From Cryobacterium aureum (GTDB lineage: Bacteria; Actinomycetota; Actinomycetes; Actinomycetales; Microbacteriaceae), in contig NZ_PPTG01000018.1 of the NCBI RefSeq assembly GCF_002954245.1, forward strand, positions 1-53,970: DNA of 53,970 nucleotides, in the 5' to 3' direction. The position numbers and the translations under genes are program-made. The notes under the pieces are model-generated. The model made no database searches. It was given only the letters and a program-made list of their open reading frames with translations, and was not told where the DNA came from. Below, one piece after another: positions 1 to 8,376 of this stretch; position 1 is the stretch's first letter; each line of letters opens with the position of its first letter.

Positions 1-824
1 AACAGCACCCGGCGATCGGACAGGCACCGGCTGCGGCGCACGGTGATGCTGTCAGGGTGGAACCGTTCCCGGAGCTTGCGGGCCTTGCCGTCGAACTGCG
101 TCGCGGTGAGGCGTTTGGCGTGCGGCAACAGCACCGCCTCTAGTTCAGCGCGGGCGGGCTGCGGCACGGAACCGAGCTGCTCGATCACCCGGCGCGCATG
201 GCGGAGGGAAATGTCTCCGGCGCGGAGCGCGGTGAGAGTATCGGGCCGCTCGACCACCAGTTGCCGGCTCTCCTGCAGGAGCCCGGAGGCGGTGCCGGCC
301 GGGATGCGCAGCGCACACGCCATCTCCGCGACCAGGCCCTGCTGCGCGGCGAACGTCGCGTCCCAGTCATGCGCATGGCCCGGCCCGGACAGGGGCCGGC
401 CGGTTTCGGCGGTGTTAGTCGTGTAGTCCCACGCCTCGGTAAGAACCTCCGCCTTGCTCGCCTGCGCCCACGAGATGACCTTCTCGAGCTCGAGAACCCG
501 GTCCACGAACTCCGCCTGCCGACGTTGGAACGGACTCAGGCCCGCGAGTGGGTCCGGCACGGACTGGGCAGCTGCCGGGAAGGCGGCCTGGAAGGCGGCG
601 TCGGCGTGTTCTTCGGCCTCCCACACCAACCGGCACTCCTCGCGGAACGCGTCAATGAATGCACGGTCTTCAGCGGAGAAGGACCACTCCACCTGCTCCC
701 CGTCGTGGCTACCGTCGAAGTCCGAATCGTCGAAGTCCGAAGCATCGAAGTCCGAATCGGGGAGGGAAGAATCGGCGGAGGGATCGATGCCGCCCGGTTG
801 AGGGGTGTCGCCGCTCTGGCTCAT
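1..824 (-). CDS. DUF222/HNH endonuclease (13E12 family), N-terminal part, runs off window edge
   Basis: The reverse strand reads MSQSGDTPQPGG from the ATG at 824-822 and stays open to base 1, about 274 residues. After an acidic, repetitive linker (about residues 12-45) it matches the DUF222 region of the complete gene at 32149-34050. In one stretch of about 225 bases I count about 14 differences by eye. The HNH part lies beyond the window. Family members carry an N-terminal DUF222 helical domain and a C-terminal HNH nuclease; the role is undefined, though mobility or DNA cleavage is often proposed. There is no Shine-Dalgarno sequence; the promoter sits directly against the ATG, so the transcript is probably leaderless. 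Its orientation is opposite to the 32149 copy. Confidence 0.88.
   Translation of the reverse strand, partial: MSQSGDTPQPGGIDPSADSSLPDSDFDASDFDDSDFDGSHDGEQVEWSFSAEDRAFIDAFREECRLVWEAEEHADAAFQAAFPAAAQSVPDPLAGLSPFQRRQAEFVDRVLELEKVISWAQASKAEVLTEAWDYTTNTAETGRPLSGPGHAHDWDATFAAQQGLVAEMACALRIPAGTASGLLQESRQLVVERPDTLTALRAGDISLRHARRVIEQLGSVPQPARAELEAVLLPHAKRLTATQFDGKARKLRERFHPDSITVRRSRCLSDRRVL
714..758. repeat. three tandem 15-bp units in the DUF222 linker
   Basis: Three in-frame copies of a 15-bp unit of the form (G/A)TCGAAGTCCGAA(T/G)C lie at 714-728, 729-743 and 744-758. They encode the acidic DSDFD/ASDFD/DSDFD repeats of the partial DUF222 protein. The 32149 paralogue has a different set of 15-bp repeats in the corresponding linker, so this part of the family seems to vary by in-frame duplication. 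Confidence 0.85.
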
Positions 825-859
825 GGTTTTATTGTACCAAAATCATGGGCTGAAGTCGA
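825..859 (-). promoter_or_regulatory. probable leaderless promoter of the partial DUF222 gene
   Basis: Read on the minus strand: TCGACT (859-854), a 17-base spacer, TACAAT (836-831), six bases, then ATG at 824. Transcription would begin at or next to the A of the start codon. The 32149 copy has the same arrangement (TCGACT, 17, TACACT, 6, ATG). Further upstream both share a CGCACAGAAATCCAAA element. The rest of the gap to 1035 holds no other gene that I can see. Confidence 0.6.
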
Positions 860-1035
860 GAGATTCTCAGATACCTTTGGATTTCTGTGCGAAAGTGCAT
901 TCGGGCTGAGCGTCGCGTTTTCGAGACCGTCTCGCGTTGGTCAATGGGGGTCTCGATAAGCTCGACTAGCGGACGGGGGCTGGTATCCGCATGCAAGTTG
1001 CGTTGAACATCGACGGACAGCGTGGGCGCACGATG

Positions 1036-2256
1036 CTATTCGGCCACGCGCAGGCTCAACCAGAGCGTCAGGGTGTCGTCGGCGTTGTCGAGGTCAATGC
1101 TGAACAGGTCGCGCACCCGGCGCAACCGGTAGCGCAGCGTGTTTTGGTGTATTGAGAGCAGCGCGGCCGTGCGGGCCGAGTCCCGCCCGCAGTCAAGGTA
1201 GGTACGCAGGGAGAGCGCATACTCGGTGCCCGAACGCGCATCCAGGTCGAGCACCGCCTGCGCCTGGGACGAGAACAACCGTGGGGTATCCCGCAGCACC
1301 TGCCCGAGTTCGAGCAGGCTCAGCCGGCTGCCCACATTGCGTGCACTCACGACCGGGCCAGCGAGGTCCGTCAGCAACAGCACAAGATCAGCATCCCGCC
1401 GTGACCGGGCGATCGTGTCGACACAGGTTACCCGCGATCCAACGGATGCCCGCAGCGCGATCCGCATCGCAATTGTCGCCCGCGCGACCAGGCGGGCGGC
1501 CATCGCTTCTATGCTGATCAACTGTGCATCGTTGAGCTGCTCGCCGACGAACAGTGCATAAACCGTGGTGCCGATGGCGACACACTCGGTGCCGCTCTGG
1601 TGCGCCTCGCAGGCCATCGCCACGAGGTCGACCAGCCGGTTCATTCGCAGTTCATCGCCGGCGGGACCGAACTGAGGCTGAAAAGCGAGGGCCACGTACC
1701 GGCCGGCCGGGTCGAGGCCGAGCTGGGCGGCGACGAGGCGGGCATCCGCGTCGCCGTCGAGCAGTCGGCGCAGCAACACCGCGCGTTGCGCCCTGGCCAA
1801 ATCGGCGGCGCTGCGAGCACGCAGAATATGCAGCGCAGCGATGTCCGCTGCGCGTTCCAGTTCGGCGGCGGCAGCATCGTCGAGCTCGCCCGAGGCGTCG
1901 ACCACCCAGATCGATCCGAGCGGCTCGGTGCCCACCCGCACCGCGACCGCCAACCGAGCCAGGCCCACCGGTACCGCAGGTTCACCGGGCAGGTTCGGCG
2001 TCATGGCCCCGGGCAGCCGCACGGCGCCGCGCGCCCGAAACAGCGAGGCGTAGGCCTCATCATTGTCGGGCAGGTCGGGCACCTGACGGCCGAGAATGCC
2101 ATCGCGCCTGGTGTCGTCGATCGGCTGGTCGGGCAGTGTCGAGTAGGCCAGCACCCGGGTCTGCAGGTCTTCGATCGCTGTCGCTCCGCCGACCATCGCG
2201 GCGATGGCGTTGGCCAGCGCGAACAGGTCGCCGACCGGCAGTCCCAGGGAAGTCAT
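1036..2256 (-). CDS. PucR/CdaR-type transcriptional regulator
   Basis: About 406 residues from the ATG at 2256 (MTSLGLPVGDLF); a TTG start at 2292 would add 12 residues. The middle is GAF/GGDEF-like regulatory sequence. The C-terminus has the PucR helix-turn-helix signature, with DSARTAALLSIHQNTLRYRL followed by RRVRDLFSIDL. Family members control purine, amino-acid or sugar-acid catabolism, usually sensing a pathway metabolite. It is divergent from the GNAT/racemase/ABC operon with only about 105 bp between starts, so it is the likely local regulator of that operon. The family call is firm; the ligand is unknown. Confidence 0.88.
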   Translation of the reverse strand: MTSLGLPVGDLFALANAIAAMVGGATAIEDLQTRVLAYSTLPDQPIDDTRRDGILGRQVPDLPDNDEAYASLFRARGAVRLPGAMTPNLPGEPAVPVGLARLAVAVRVGTEPLGSIWVVDASGELDDAAAAELERAADIAALHILRARSAADLARAQRAVLLRRLLDGDADARLVAAQLGLDPAGRYVALAFQPQFGPAGDELRMNRLVDLVAMACEAHQSGTECVAIGTTVYALFVGEQLNDAQLISIEAMAARLVARATIAMRIALRASVGSRVTCVDTIARSRRDADLVLLLTDLAGPVVSARNVGSRLSLLELGQVLRDTPRLFSSQAQAVLDLDARSGTEYALSLRTYLDCGRDSARTAALLSIHQNTLRYRLRRVRDLFSIDLDNADDTLTLWLSLRVAE

Positions 2257-2361
2257 CCGTCTACCGTAGTAAACCCGTATTGTGCTGGGCAACCATAATT
2301 CACTGCGTTCTTCGTGCTAAACGCTAAAGATCGCGGCAGGCGACCCGGCCACACTGGGCAG

Positions 2362-3228
2362 ATGTCGCCCTCACCCACCCTCGCCGCCGTTACGGAACAG
2401 GCCCAGGCCGCAGCCTGGGTGGCCGCCAAATCGGCCGGCGTGCGGGTAAACGACGAGAGCACCCTCGCCGGCTTTCTCGAGATTGAGGCACTCTTTAACC
2501 GGGTCTGGCTGCTGCCGCCCGGCGAGAGCGCCATCCCTTCGGAACTGCTGCGCAGCATAAGCCACGCCGGCTGCAATGTGACCGCTGCCCGCGACCCGGC
2601 CGGCCGGCTCGTCGGTGCCGCCGCCGCCATCGTCACGCCGCAATCGGCGTCAATGTACTCCCTGATCGCCGGCGTCCTCCCGGGCATCAGCGACCGCGGC
2701 GTGGGATTCGCCCTTAAACAACACCAGCGTGCCTGGGGCCTGGCCCGCGACCTGACAGAGATGACCTGGACCTTCGACCCCTTGGTCAGCCGAAACGCCC
2801 GCTTCAACCTCAGCAAACTCGGCGTCCAGGCCAGCAAGTACGCCGTCGATTTCTACGGTCCGATGCAGGGCGAGATGAACGCCAACGATGAGAGTGACCG
2901 TCTGGTCGCCGTCTGGCCGCTCACCAGCGACGAGTCAGTAGCCTGCAGCGAAGGCCGCCCGATCCCGATCGAACGTCCATCCTGGGGGCCCACCGATGTG
3001 CTCCGGCTCGGTCCCGACGGCGACCCCGTGCTCGTGGCAGCCGCCGGCACCCTGTGGTGCCGGGTTCCCACCGACATCGTCACATTGCGCGCGCAGAACC
3101 CGCAGATCGCGGCCGAGTGGCGGCGGAGCATCCGTTCTATTTTCACCGACGTATTCACTTCGGGGCATATAGCCCGGGGGGTCAGCCGTGACGGCTGGTA
3201 CCGACTCGCACCAGGAGGAACAGAATGA
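2362..3228 (+). CDS. GNAT-fold N-acyltransferase partner of amino-acid racemase
   Basis: About 288 residues from the ATG at 2362; an upstream in-frame ATG at 2314 is possible but its extension looks non-coding. The pattern CNVTAARDPAGRLVGAAAAI and the following YSLIAGVLPGISDRGVGFAL resemble the acyl-CoA binding core of GNAT proteins found beside N-succinylamino-acid racemases. In characterised systems the GNAT enzyme succinylates D-amino acids using succinyl-CoA. The stop overlaps the next gene's ATG (ATGA at 3225-3228), indicating translational coupling to the racemase. There is no clear Shine-Dalgarno sequence. The family is inferred from sequence pattern and neighbour; the substrate is inferred. 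Confidence 0.7.
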   Translation: MSPSPTLAAVTEQAQAAAWVAAKSAGVRVNDESTLAGFLEIEALFNRVWLLPPGESAIPSELLRSISHAGCNVTAARDPAGRLVGAAAAIVTPQSASMYSLIAGVLPGISDRGVGFALKQHQRAWGLARDLTEMTWTFDPLVSRNARFNLSKLGVQASKYAVDFYGPMQGEMNANDESDRLVAVWPLTSDESVACSEGRPIPIERPSWGPTDVLRLGPDGDPVLVAAAGTLWCRVPTDIVTLRAQNPQIAAEWRRSIRSIFTDVFTSGHIARGVSRDGWYRLAPGGTE

Positions 3229-4334
3229 AAATTGAGACCATCGAGCTACGTCGCGTGCACCTGCCGCTGGTGCGGCCGTTCCGCACGTCCTTCGGTACTT
3301 CCACCGAGCGGGAGGTCACCGTCGTGCGTGTCATTACAGCGGATGCCGAGGGCTGGGCCGAGTGCGCCGCCGACGCGCATCCGCTCTACAGTAGTGAATT
3401 TCTCGACGCAAGCGACCTGGTCATTCGCGACCACCTTGTGCCCCGGTTGCAGGAGCTTGGCGACCGGCTGAGCGCCGAACTCGTGTCCACGGCGCTCGAA
3501 CCGGTCAAGGGACACATGATGAGCAAGGCCGTGCTCGAAACGGCCATTCTCGACGCGCAGCTGAAAACCACCGGCGTCTCGTTCGGCAGTCACCTCGGCG
3601 CGGTGCGCGACACCGTGCCGGCTGGCGTCTCGGTCGGCATCATGGACTCGATCTCGGAACTGCTGGACGCCGTCGCCGGCTACCTCGCTGAAGGTTACCT
3701 GCGCATCAAACTGAAAATCGAACCCGGCTGGGACCTCGAACCGGTGCGAGCCGTTCGCGAACGTTTCGGCCCCGACCTGCTGCTGCAGGTCGACGCCAAC
3801 ACCGCGTACACCCTCGCCGATGCCCGTCACCTTGCACTGCTCGACCCCTTCGACCTGCTGCTGATGGAACAGCCGATGAAGGAGGACGACATGCTCGGAC
3901 ACGCCAACCTGGCTAAACTCATCACGACGCCGATCTGCCTCGATGAGTCGATTGAATCCGCCCGTGACGCCGCGACGGCGATCACCCTCGGCGCCTGCAG
4001 CATCATCAACGTCAAACCGGCCAGGGTCGGCGGCTACCTCGAGGCCCGGCGCATCCACGACGTCGCGGCGGCCCACGGCGTGCCGGTGTGGTGTGGAGGT
4101 ATGCTCGAAACCGGCATTGGCCGGGCCGCCAACGTGGCCCTCGCCGCTCTGCCGAACTTTGTGCTGCCGGGCGACACGTCAGCCTCCAACCGGTACTTCG
4201 CGCAGGATCTTACCGCACCGTTCGAGCTTGAGAACGGGCACCTGCGGGTGCCAACCGGCCCCGGCATCGGTGTGGAGGTGCTGCCCGACGTGTTGGCCAG
4301 CGTCACCGCCAGCACCGACAGCATCCGTTTCTAG
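3225..4334 (+). CDS. N-acyl(succinyl)-amino-acid racemase / o-succinylbenzoate synthase-like enolase-superfamily enzyme
   Basis: 369 residues, the normal length for the MenC/NAAAR branch of the enolase superfamily. Visible active-site elements are the KxK motif RIKLKIEP (K162, K164), the metal ligands D190 (QVDANTAY), E215 (LMEQPM) and D240 (CLDESI), and the opposing lysine K264 (INVKPARVGG). The family contains both o-succinylbenzoate synthase (menaquinone synthesis) and N-succinylamino-acid racemase. No other menaquinone gene is nearby, whereas a GNAT gene and amino-acid transporter genes are. I therefore favour the racemase role. It overlaps the GNAT gene by four bases. Confidence 0.85.
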   Translation: MKIETIELRRVHLPLVRPFRTSFGTSTEREVTVVRVITADAEGWAECAADAHPLYSSEFLDASDLVIRDHLVPRLQELGDRLSAELVSTALEPVKGHMMSKAVLETAILDAQLKTTGVSFGSHLGAVRDTVPAGVSVGIMDSISELLDAVAGYLAEGYLRIKLKIEPGWDLEPVRAVRERFGPDLLLQVDANTAYTLADARHLALLDPFDLLLMEQPMKEDDMLGHANLAKLITTPICLDESIESARDAATAITLGACSIINVKPARVGGYLEARRIHDVAAAHGVPVWCGGMLETGIGRAANVALAALPNFVLPGDTSASNRYFAQDLTAPFELENGHLRVPTGPGIGVEVLPDVLASVTASTDSIRF

Positions 4335-4359
4335 CCCTTCCCAATCAGAGGAGACCGCC

Positions 4360-5295
4360 ATGACCCTGCACGTGAAGCTCGAAACTCGACCGTCCCACCG
4401 GCTGATCTGGCCGGTGCTCGGCCTTGTTGCCGGTCTGGCCCTGAGCGGATGCTCCGCCGCGGTTGACAGCACGGAACCCGCCACGGTCACCGGAGAAGTG
4501 GACGCCGCGGCGGCCGCCGCGCTGCCCGAGTCGTTCAAGACAGCGGGGATCATCAAAGCTGCGTCCGACATCCCTTACCCACCGATGGAAATGTACGACG
4601 AGAAGCAGAACATCACCGGCTTCGACCACGACCTCGCGGCCGCCCTCGGCGTCAAGCTCGGCGTGCGGTTCGAGCTACAAAAACAGGCATTCGCCACGGC
4701 GATCCCGTCGCTGCAGGCGGGCAAGAACGACGTGATCATGTCGGGCATGAACGACACGAAGGAGAGGCAGGGCACGCTCGACTTCGTCGACTACTTCCAC
4801 GCCGGATTCTCCATTCTCGTGCTGGCCGGTAACCCCGAGAACATCACCGGGGTACTCGACCTGTGTGGCAAGGAGGTCGCTGTGCCCAAGGCCACCGTGC
4901 AGGCCGATATCTTGCGCAGCTATGACGAGGAATGCACGACGGCCGGCCCCGGACCGGTGATCATCTCCGAGCTGCCCGGCGAGACCGAGGTGCAGACCTC
5001 GGTGCGATCGGGCCGCGCCGTCGCCGAGGTCGTCGACTCGGCAGTCGCCGCCCACACCGCGCAGACTGCTGGCGACGGTGAGATGTTCGAGGTCGTCACC
5101 GACGACGCCAACCCCAACGGATACAGCCCGGTATACAGCGGAATCGGCATTCTCAAGGAGAACAGCGAACTGAGTGAAGCCATCCGCCTGGCGCTGGTCG
5201 CGACGATCGCCGACGGCACCTACGCCGAGATCCTGGCCAAGTACGACCTCACCAATTACGGGCTCGACGAGGCCGGCTTCAACCTGGGGTCGTGA
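4360..5295 (+). CDS. amino-acid ABC transporter substrate-binding lipoprotein
   Basis: 311 residues from the ATG at 4360, preceded by a good Shine-Dalgarno (CAGAGGAGA). The N-terminus has a basic start, a hydrophobic stretch and a lipobox (LALSGC), so the mature protein should be a membrane-anchored lipoprotein. The rest is a type-3 solute-binding fold of the GlnH/HisJ kind: the first lobe has the IIKAASDIPYPPMEMYDE strand, then GFDHDLAAALG. It would deliver a polar or acylated amino acid to the permease and ATPase encoded immediately downstream. The exact substrate cannot be read from sequence. Confidence 0.9.
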   Translation: MTLHVKLETRPSHRLIWPVLGLVAGLALSGCSAAVDSTEPATVTGEVDAAAAAALPESFKTAGIIKAASDIPYPPMEMYDEKQNITGFDHDLAAALGVKLGVRFELQKQAFATAIPSLQAGKNDVIMSGMNDTKERQGTLDFVDYFHAGFSILVLAGNPENITGVLDLCGKEVAVPKATVQADILRSYDEECTTAGPGPVIISELPGETEVQTSVRSGRAVAEVVDSAVAAHTAQTAGDGEMFEVVTDDANPNGYSPVYSGIGILKENSELSEAIRLALVATIADGTYAEILAKYDLTNYGLDEAGFNLGS

Positions 5296-5299
5296 CCTG

Positions 5300-6301
5300 A
5301 TGCCCAACCTGCCGTTCGCCCGGCCCGGCCCGGGAGCGCCGCCCGTGGCCGCTGTTCCGGTCGGAAATGACGCGGATGTGCGCGACCCCGACGACATCGA
5401 CGCGGTGCCGCTGCGGCATCCGTGGCGCTGGGTGATCGCGGCTGCGTTGCTCGTCGTGTTCGCCGCGGTGGCCGTGTCGCTCTGGCAGAACGACAACGTG
5501 AACCATCCCACGATCAGCGAATTCATCTTCGACCGGCGCATTCTCGACGGGGTCGTGCTCACCCTCGTGCTCACGATCGTGTCGATGGCCGTGTCAACGG
5601 TGCTCGCCGTCCTACTGGCCGTCATGCGCTTGTCAAACAACCCGGTCATGAACGCGCTGTCGTGGCTGTACATCTGGGCGTTCCGCGGCACACCGCTGCT
5701 GATCCAGATCGTGTTTTGGGGCTACCTCGGGCTGCTCTACGCGCAGATCACTCTGGGAATTCCGTTCACCGACTTCAGCCTGTTCTCGGTCGACACCAAC
5801 ACGCTCATCCCGGCTTTCACCGCTGGGCTGCTCGCGCTCACGCTCAACCAGGCCGCGTACTCGGCCGAAATCGTGCGGGCCGGAATGCTCTCGGTCGACG
5901 AAGGCCAGTACGAGGCTGCCTACTCGGTCGGCATGAGCCCCACCTTCACCCTGTTCAAGGTGGTGCTGCCGCAGGCCATGCGGGTGATCATCCCGCCAAT
6001 GGGCAACGAGACCATCTCGATGCTCAAGAACACTTCGCTGCTCTCAGTCATCGCGGTGCTCGAGGTCTACACGGTCGCCACCCAGATCTCCTCGCAGAAC
6101 CTGCGCCAGGTGGAACTGCTCGTGGTGGTCAGCTGCTGGTACCTGTTCCTCACCTCGGTGCTGTCGATTCCGCAGTTCTATCTGGAACGCCACTACGGCC
6201 GCGGCAACGCCCGCACACTGCCGCCGACTCCGCTCGCGCGGGTGTGGGCCGTGCTGCGCCCGGCGCCGCGCCCCACTATTGAGAGAGCGGATGCCCCGTG
6301 A
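5300..6301 (+). CDS. amino-acid ABC transporter permease
   Basis: 333 residues from the ATG at 5300, four bases after the binding-protein stop. A cytoplasmic N-terminal tail of about 45 residues precedes several membrane segments (ALLVVFAAVAVSLW, VVLTLVLTIVSMAVSTVLAV and others). The EAA loop that contacts the ATPase is visible (AAYSVGMSPTFTLFKVVLPQ), and the IWAFRGTPLLIQI motif is typical of the HisM/GlnP polar amino-acid permease family. Only one permease gene is present, so a homodimer is likely. It overlaps the ATPase start by four bases. Confidence 0.9.
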   Translation: MPNLPFARPGPGAPPVAAVPVGNDADVRDPDDIDAVPLRHPWRWVIAAALLVVFAAVAVSLWQNDNVNHPTISEFIFDRRILDGVVLTLVLTIVSMAVSTVLAVLLAVMRLSNNPVMNALSWLYIWAFRGTPLLIQIVFWGYLGLLYAQITLGIPFTDFSLFSVDTNTLIPAFTAGLLALTLNQAAYSAEIVRAGMLSVDEGQYEAAYSVGMSPTFTLFKVVLPQAMRVIIPPMGNETISMLKNTSLLSVIAVLEVYTVATQISSQNLRQVELLVVVSCWYLFLTSVLSIPQFYLERHYGRGNARTLPPTPLARVWAVLRPAPRPTIERADAP

Positions 6302-7074
6302 CCGACACCCTGCTGCCACCCTTGTTGAGCGCCCGCAAGGTGCGCAAGAGCTTCGGCGGCGTCGAGGTGCTCAAAGGCATCTCCCTCGAGGTCGCGGCCG
6401 GTCAGGTCATGTGCCTGCTCGGGCCGTCGGGCTCGGGCAAGAGCACGTTTCTGCGCTGCATCAACCACCTGGAACGCATCGACGGCGGTCGCATCTCGGT
6501 CGACGGTGAACTGATCGGATACGCGGCCCGGCACGGCCGCATCTTTGAAATGAACCGCCGCGAGGTCGCCAGGCAGCGCGGTGGCATCGGCATGGTTTTC
6601 CAGCGCTTCAACCTGTTTCCGCACATGACCGCCCTCGAGAACATCACCGCGGCACCGATCGGCGTGCGTGGGCTTTTGAAACCGGCGGCCCTGGCCCGCG
6701 GCCGCGAGCTGCTCGACCGGGTGGGACTGGCCGATCTGGCACAGTCCTACCCGGCGCAATTGTCGGGAGGGCAGCAACAGCGCGTCGCGATCGCCCGCGC
6801 CCTCGCGATGGATCCCAAGCTGCTGTTGTTCGACGAACCGACCAGCGCGCTCGACCCTGAGCTGGTTGGTGATGTGCTCGACGTGATGCGGGGGCTCGCC
6901 GCCGACGGCATGACGATGGTCGTGGTCACCCACGAGATCGGCTTCGCCCGTGGCGCCGCCGACGAGGTCGTCTTCATGGACGGCGGGGTCGTGGTAGAAA
7001 GCGGGCCGCCGGCCAGTGTGCTCGACCAACCACAGAATCCGCGCACCAAGGCCTTCCTCGACAGCGTCATGTAG
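6298..7074 (+). CDS. amino-acid ABC transporter ATP-binding protein
   Basis: 258 residues starting at the GTG at 6298, which overlaps the permease stop (GTGA). It has a complete ABC ATPase set: Walker [10 protein letters not shown] (residues 42-50), Q-loop [10 protein letters not shown], signature LSGGQQQR, Walker [14 protein letters not shown] and H-loop [10 protein letters not shown]. It belongs to the GlnQ/HisP-type polar amino-acid subfamily and powers the transporter encoded by the two preceding genes. Confidence 0.94.
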   Translation: MTDTLLPPLLSARKVRKSFGGVEVLKGISLEVAAGQVMCLLGPSGSGKSTFLRCINHLERIDGGRISVDGELIGYAARHGRIFEMNRREVARQRGGIGMVFQRFNLFPHMTALENITAAPIGVRGLLKPAALARGRELLDRVGLADLAQSYPAQLSGGQQQRVAIARALAMDPKLLLFDEPTSALDPELVGDVLDVMRGLAADGMTMVVVTHEIGFARGAADEVVFMDGGVVVESGPPASVLDQPQNPRTKAFLDSVM

Positions 7075-7124
7075 TCGGCTGCACGGGGGGCCTACTCTGG
7101 AGGCAACGAAACCCTGGAGGAACA

Positions 7125-7592
7125 ATGACCGTCTTGACCGCCGATTTGTACGACGAGCGTGGCGACGAGCTGCAATCCGTACCCCTGCAGTTCCAGACGA
7201 TCGGTGGGCGAGTGCGCTTCAGCGGCCCGATTCGAACGGTCACCTGCTTCGAGGACAACGCCCTGCTCAAATCGATCTTGTCCACGCCCGGTGACGGTGC
7301 CGTCCTCGTCATCGATGGCGGCGGTTCGCTGGGCTCGGCGCTCATGGGCGACATGATCGCCGACCTCGCCGTTGCGAACGGCTGGTCCGGTGCGATTATC
7401 AACGGCGCCGTGCGTGACCGGGTCGCCATCGGTGCCCTCGACCTCGGTGTGAAAGCCCTCGGCAGTAACCCCCGCAAGAGTTCCAAGACCGGATCGGGCA
7501 CAGCGGATGCCGTCGTCGAGTTCGCCGGCGTCGTCTTCACTCCCGGGCGCACCGTCTACTGCGACGAAGACGGCATTCTGGTCGAACGCTGA
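7125..7592 (+). CDS. rraA: RraA-family protein (RraA-like / HMG-aldolase-like)
   Basis: 155 residues, full RraA length, with a good Shine-Dalgarno (GGAGGAAC) before the ATG at 7125. It shows [20 protein letters not shown] and INGAVRDR, the G...RD arrangement shared by RraA proteins and the class II 4-hydroxy-4-methyl-2-oxoglutarate/oxaloacetate aldolases. Similar proteins in actinobacteria are commonly annotated as RNase E inhibitors, but many act as aldolases or decarboxylases. It follows the ABC ATPase by 50 bp and ends at a strong terminator, so it may be the last gene of the operon. Gene symbol by family only. Confidence 0.85.
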   Translation: MTVLTADLYDERGDELQSVPLQFQTIGGRVRFSGPIRTVTCFEDNALLKSILSTPGDGAVLVIDGGGSLGSALMGDMIADLAVANGWSGAIINGAVRDRVAIGALDLGVKALGSNPRKSSKTGSGTADAVVEFAGVVFTPGRTVYCDEDGILVER

Positions 7593-7601
7593 CCGTTAAC
7601 C

Positions 7602-7639
7602 GAGTGCGGCCCTGAGCGAATTCGCTCAGGGCCGCACTC
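7602..7639. terminator. perfect 19-bp palindromic bidirectional terminator
   Basis: A perfect 38-bp inverted repeat with no loop: arm GAGTGCGGCCCTGAGCGAA followed directly by its complement. It lies between two converging genes (rraA-like and the PepSY gene) and can end transcription from both sides. There is no long T-tract, as is common in actinobacteria. Confidence 0.8.
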
Positions 7640-7648
7640 ATATGGTTG

Positions 7649-8224
7649 CTACTGCTGAACGTCGTCGATGCGCACGACGACGAAGTTGGCGTCGAGCTCG
7701 ACGTCGCGATCGCTGCCGTTATCGAGGGTGACCTCAACTTCGTAGACGTGGTCCCAGTCGTCGTCCCGGTCGAAGTCGGTCACGCGACCGGTGCCGATCG
7801 CGGCGAGGGCCGCGGCTTCGGCGCTCGCGCGCTCGCTCGCGGCCTGGTCGGCGGCGCTCGAGTCGGCCGTGGCATTCGGGGTGGCGCTCGGCGCCGAGGA
7901 GTTGTTGTTCGACGAGTTGTCGTTGTCGTAGTCGCCGACCCAGACGACGTCGAAGGCGTCGTTGAGTTCTACGTCGACCGCCGTGCCGTCGTCGAGACGC
8001 ACCTCAAGGTCATAGGCGCTGCCGCCGTCATCGTTGCGCTCTGCGCTGGTCACGGTACCGGGGCCGACTTCGGCCAGGGCTGCGTTGCTCGCGCGGTCGA
8101 GCGTCTCGCCGGTGAGGGGGCCATCGTTTTCGCCGATGTCGCTGACGGCCAGGGCAATGCCGGCGCCGCCCAACACGAGTACAACGCCGATTGCGCTGGC
8201 GATGAGAATATTCTTTTTGTTCAT
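7649..8224 (-). CDS. secreted/membrane-anchored protein with two PepSY-type domains
   Basis: 191 residues beginning MNKKNILIASAIGVVLVLGG, a basic plus hydrophobic signal/anchor segment. Two PepSY-like repeats follow: about residues 40-95 (ASNAALAEVGPGTVTSAER ... YDLEVRLDDGTAVDVELN) and 130-190 (AALAAIGTGRVTDFDRDDD ... YEVEVTLDNGSDRDVELD). A Ser/Asn/Ala-rich linker separates them. PepSY domains are extracytoplasmic and often inhibit peptidases or bind metals or peptides; the specific role here is unknown. It converges on the rraA-like gene across the palindromic terminator. Confidence 0.85.
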   Translation of the reverse strand: MNKKNILIASAIGVVLVLGGAGIALAVSDIGENDGPLTGETLDRASNAALAEVGPGTVTSAERNDDGGSAYDLEVRLDDGTAVDVELNDAFDVVWVGDYDNDNSSNNNSSAPSATPNATADSSAADQAASERASAEAAALAAIGTGRVTDFDRDDDWDHVYEVEVTLDNGSDRDVELDANFVVVRIDDVQQ

Positions 8225-8376
8225 GGTGCAGGTGCCTTACGTCGGTGCCCCCAGGCGAAGGGGACCGAACGGTCATGCCTAAGTTGCTGGCTTCAGCATA
8301 AGCGAAGGAATGTACGCCCCCTTATGATCGCACTCAAGCCTCAGGCAATTCACTGGTAGAGAGCGCGGGCGGGCGG

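Noticed and set aside
714..758. Possible CRISPR-like array
   Set aside because: Units are 15 bp, directly tandem without spacers, and in-frame coding; no cas genes or true CRISPR array anywhere in the window.
198..959. 253-codon plus-strand open frame opposite the DUF222 gene
   Set aside because: It mirrors the DUF222 coding strand, is Arg/Gly-rich and ends in non-coding sequence; a similar mirror frame exists opposite the second DUF222 copy.
4675..5691. 338-codon minus-strand open frame
   Set aside because: Antisense to the binding protein and permease genes of the ABC operon.
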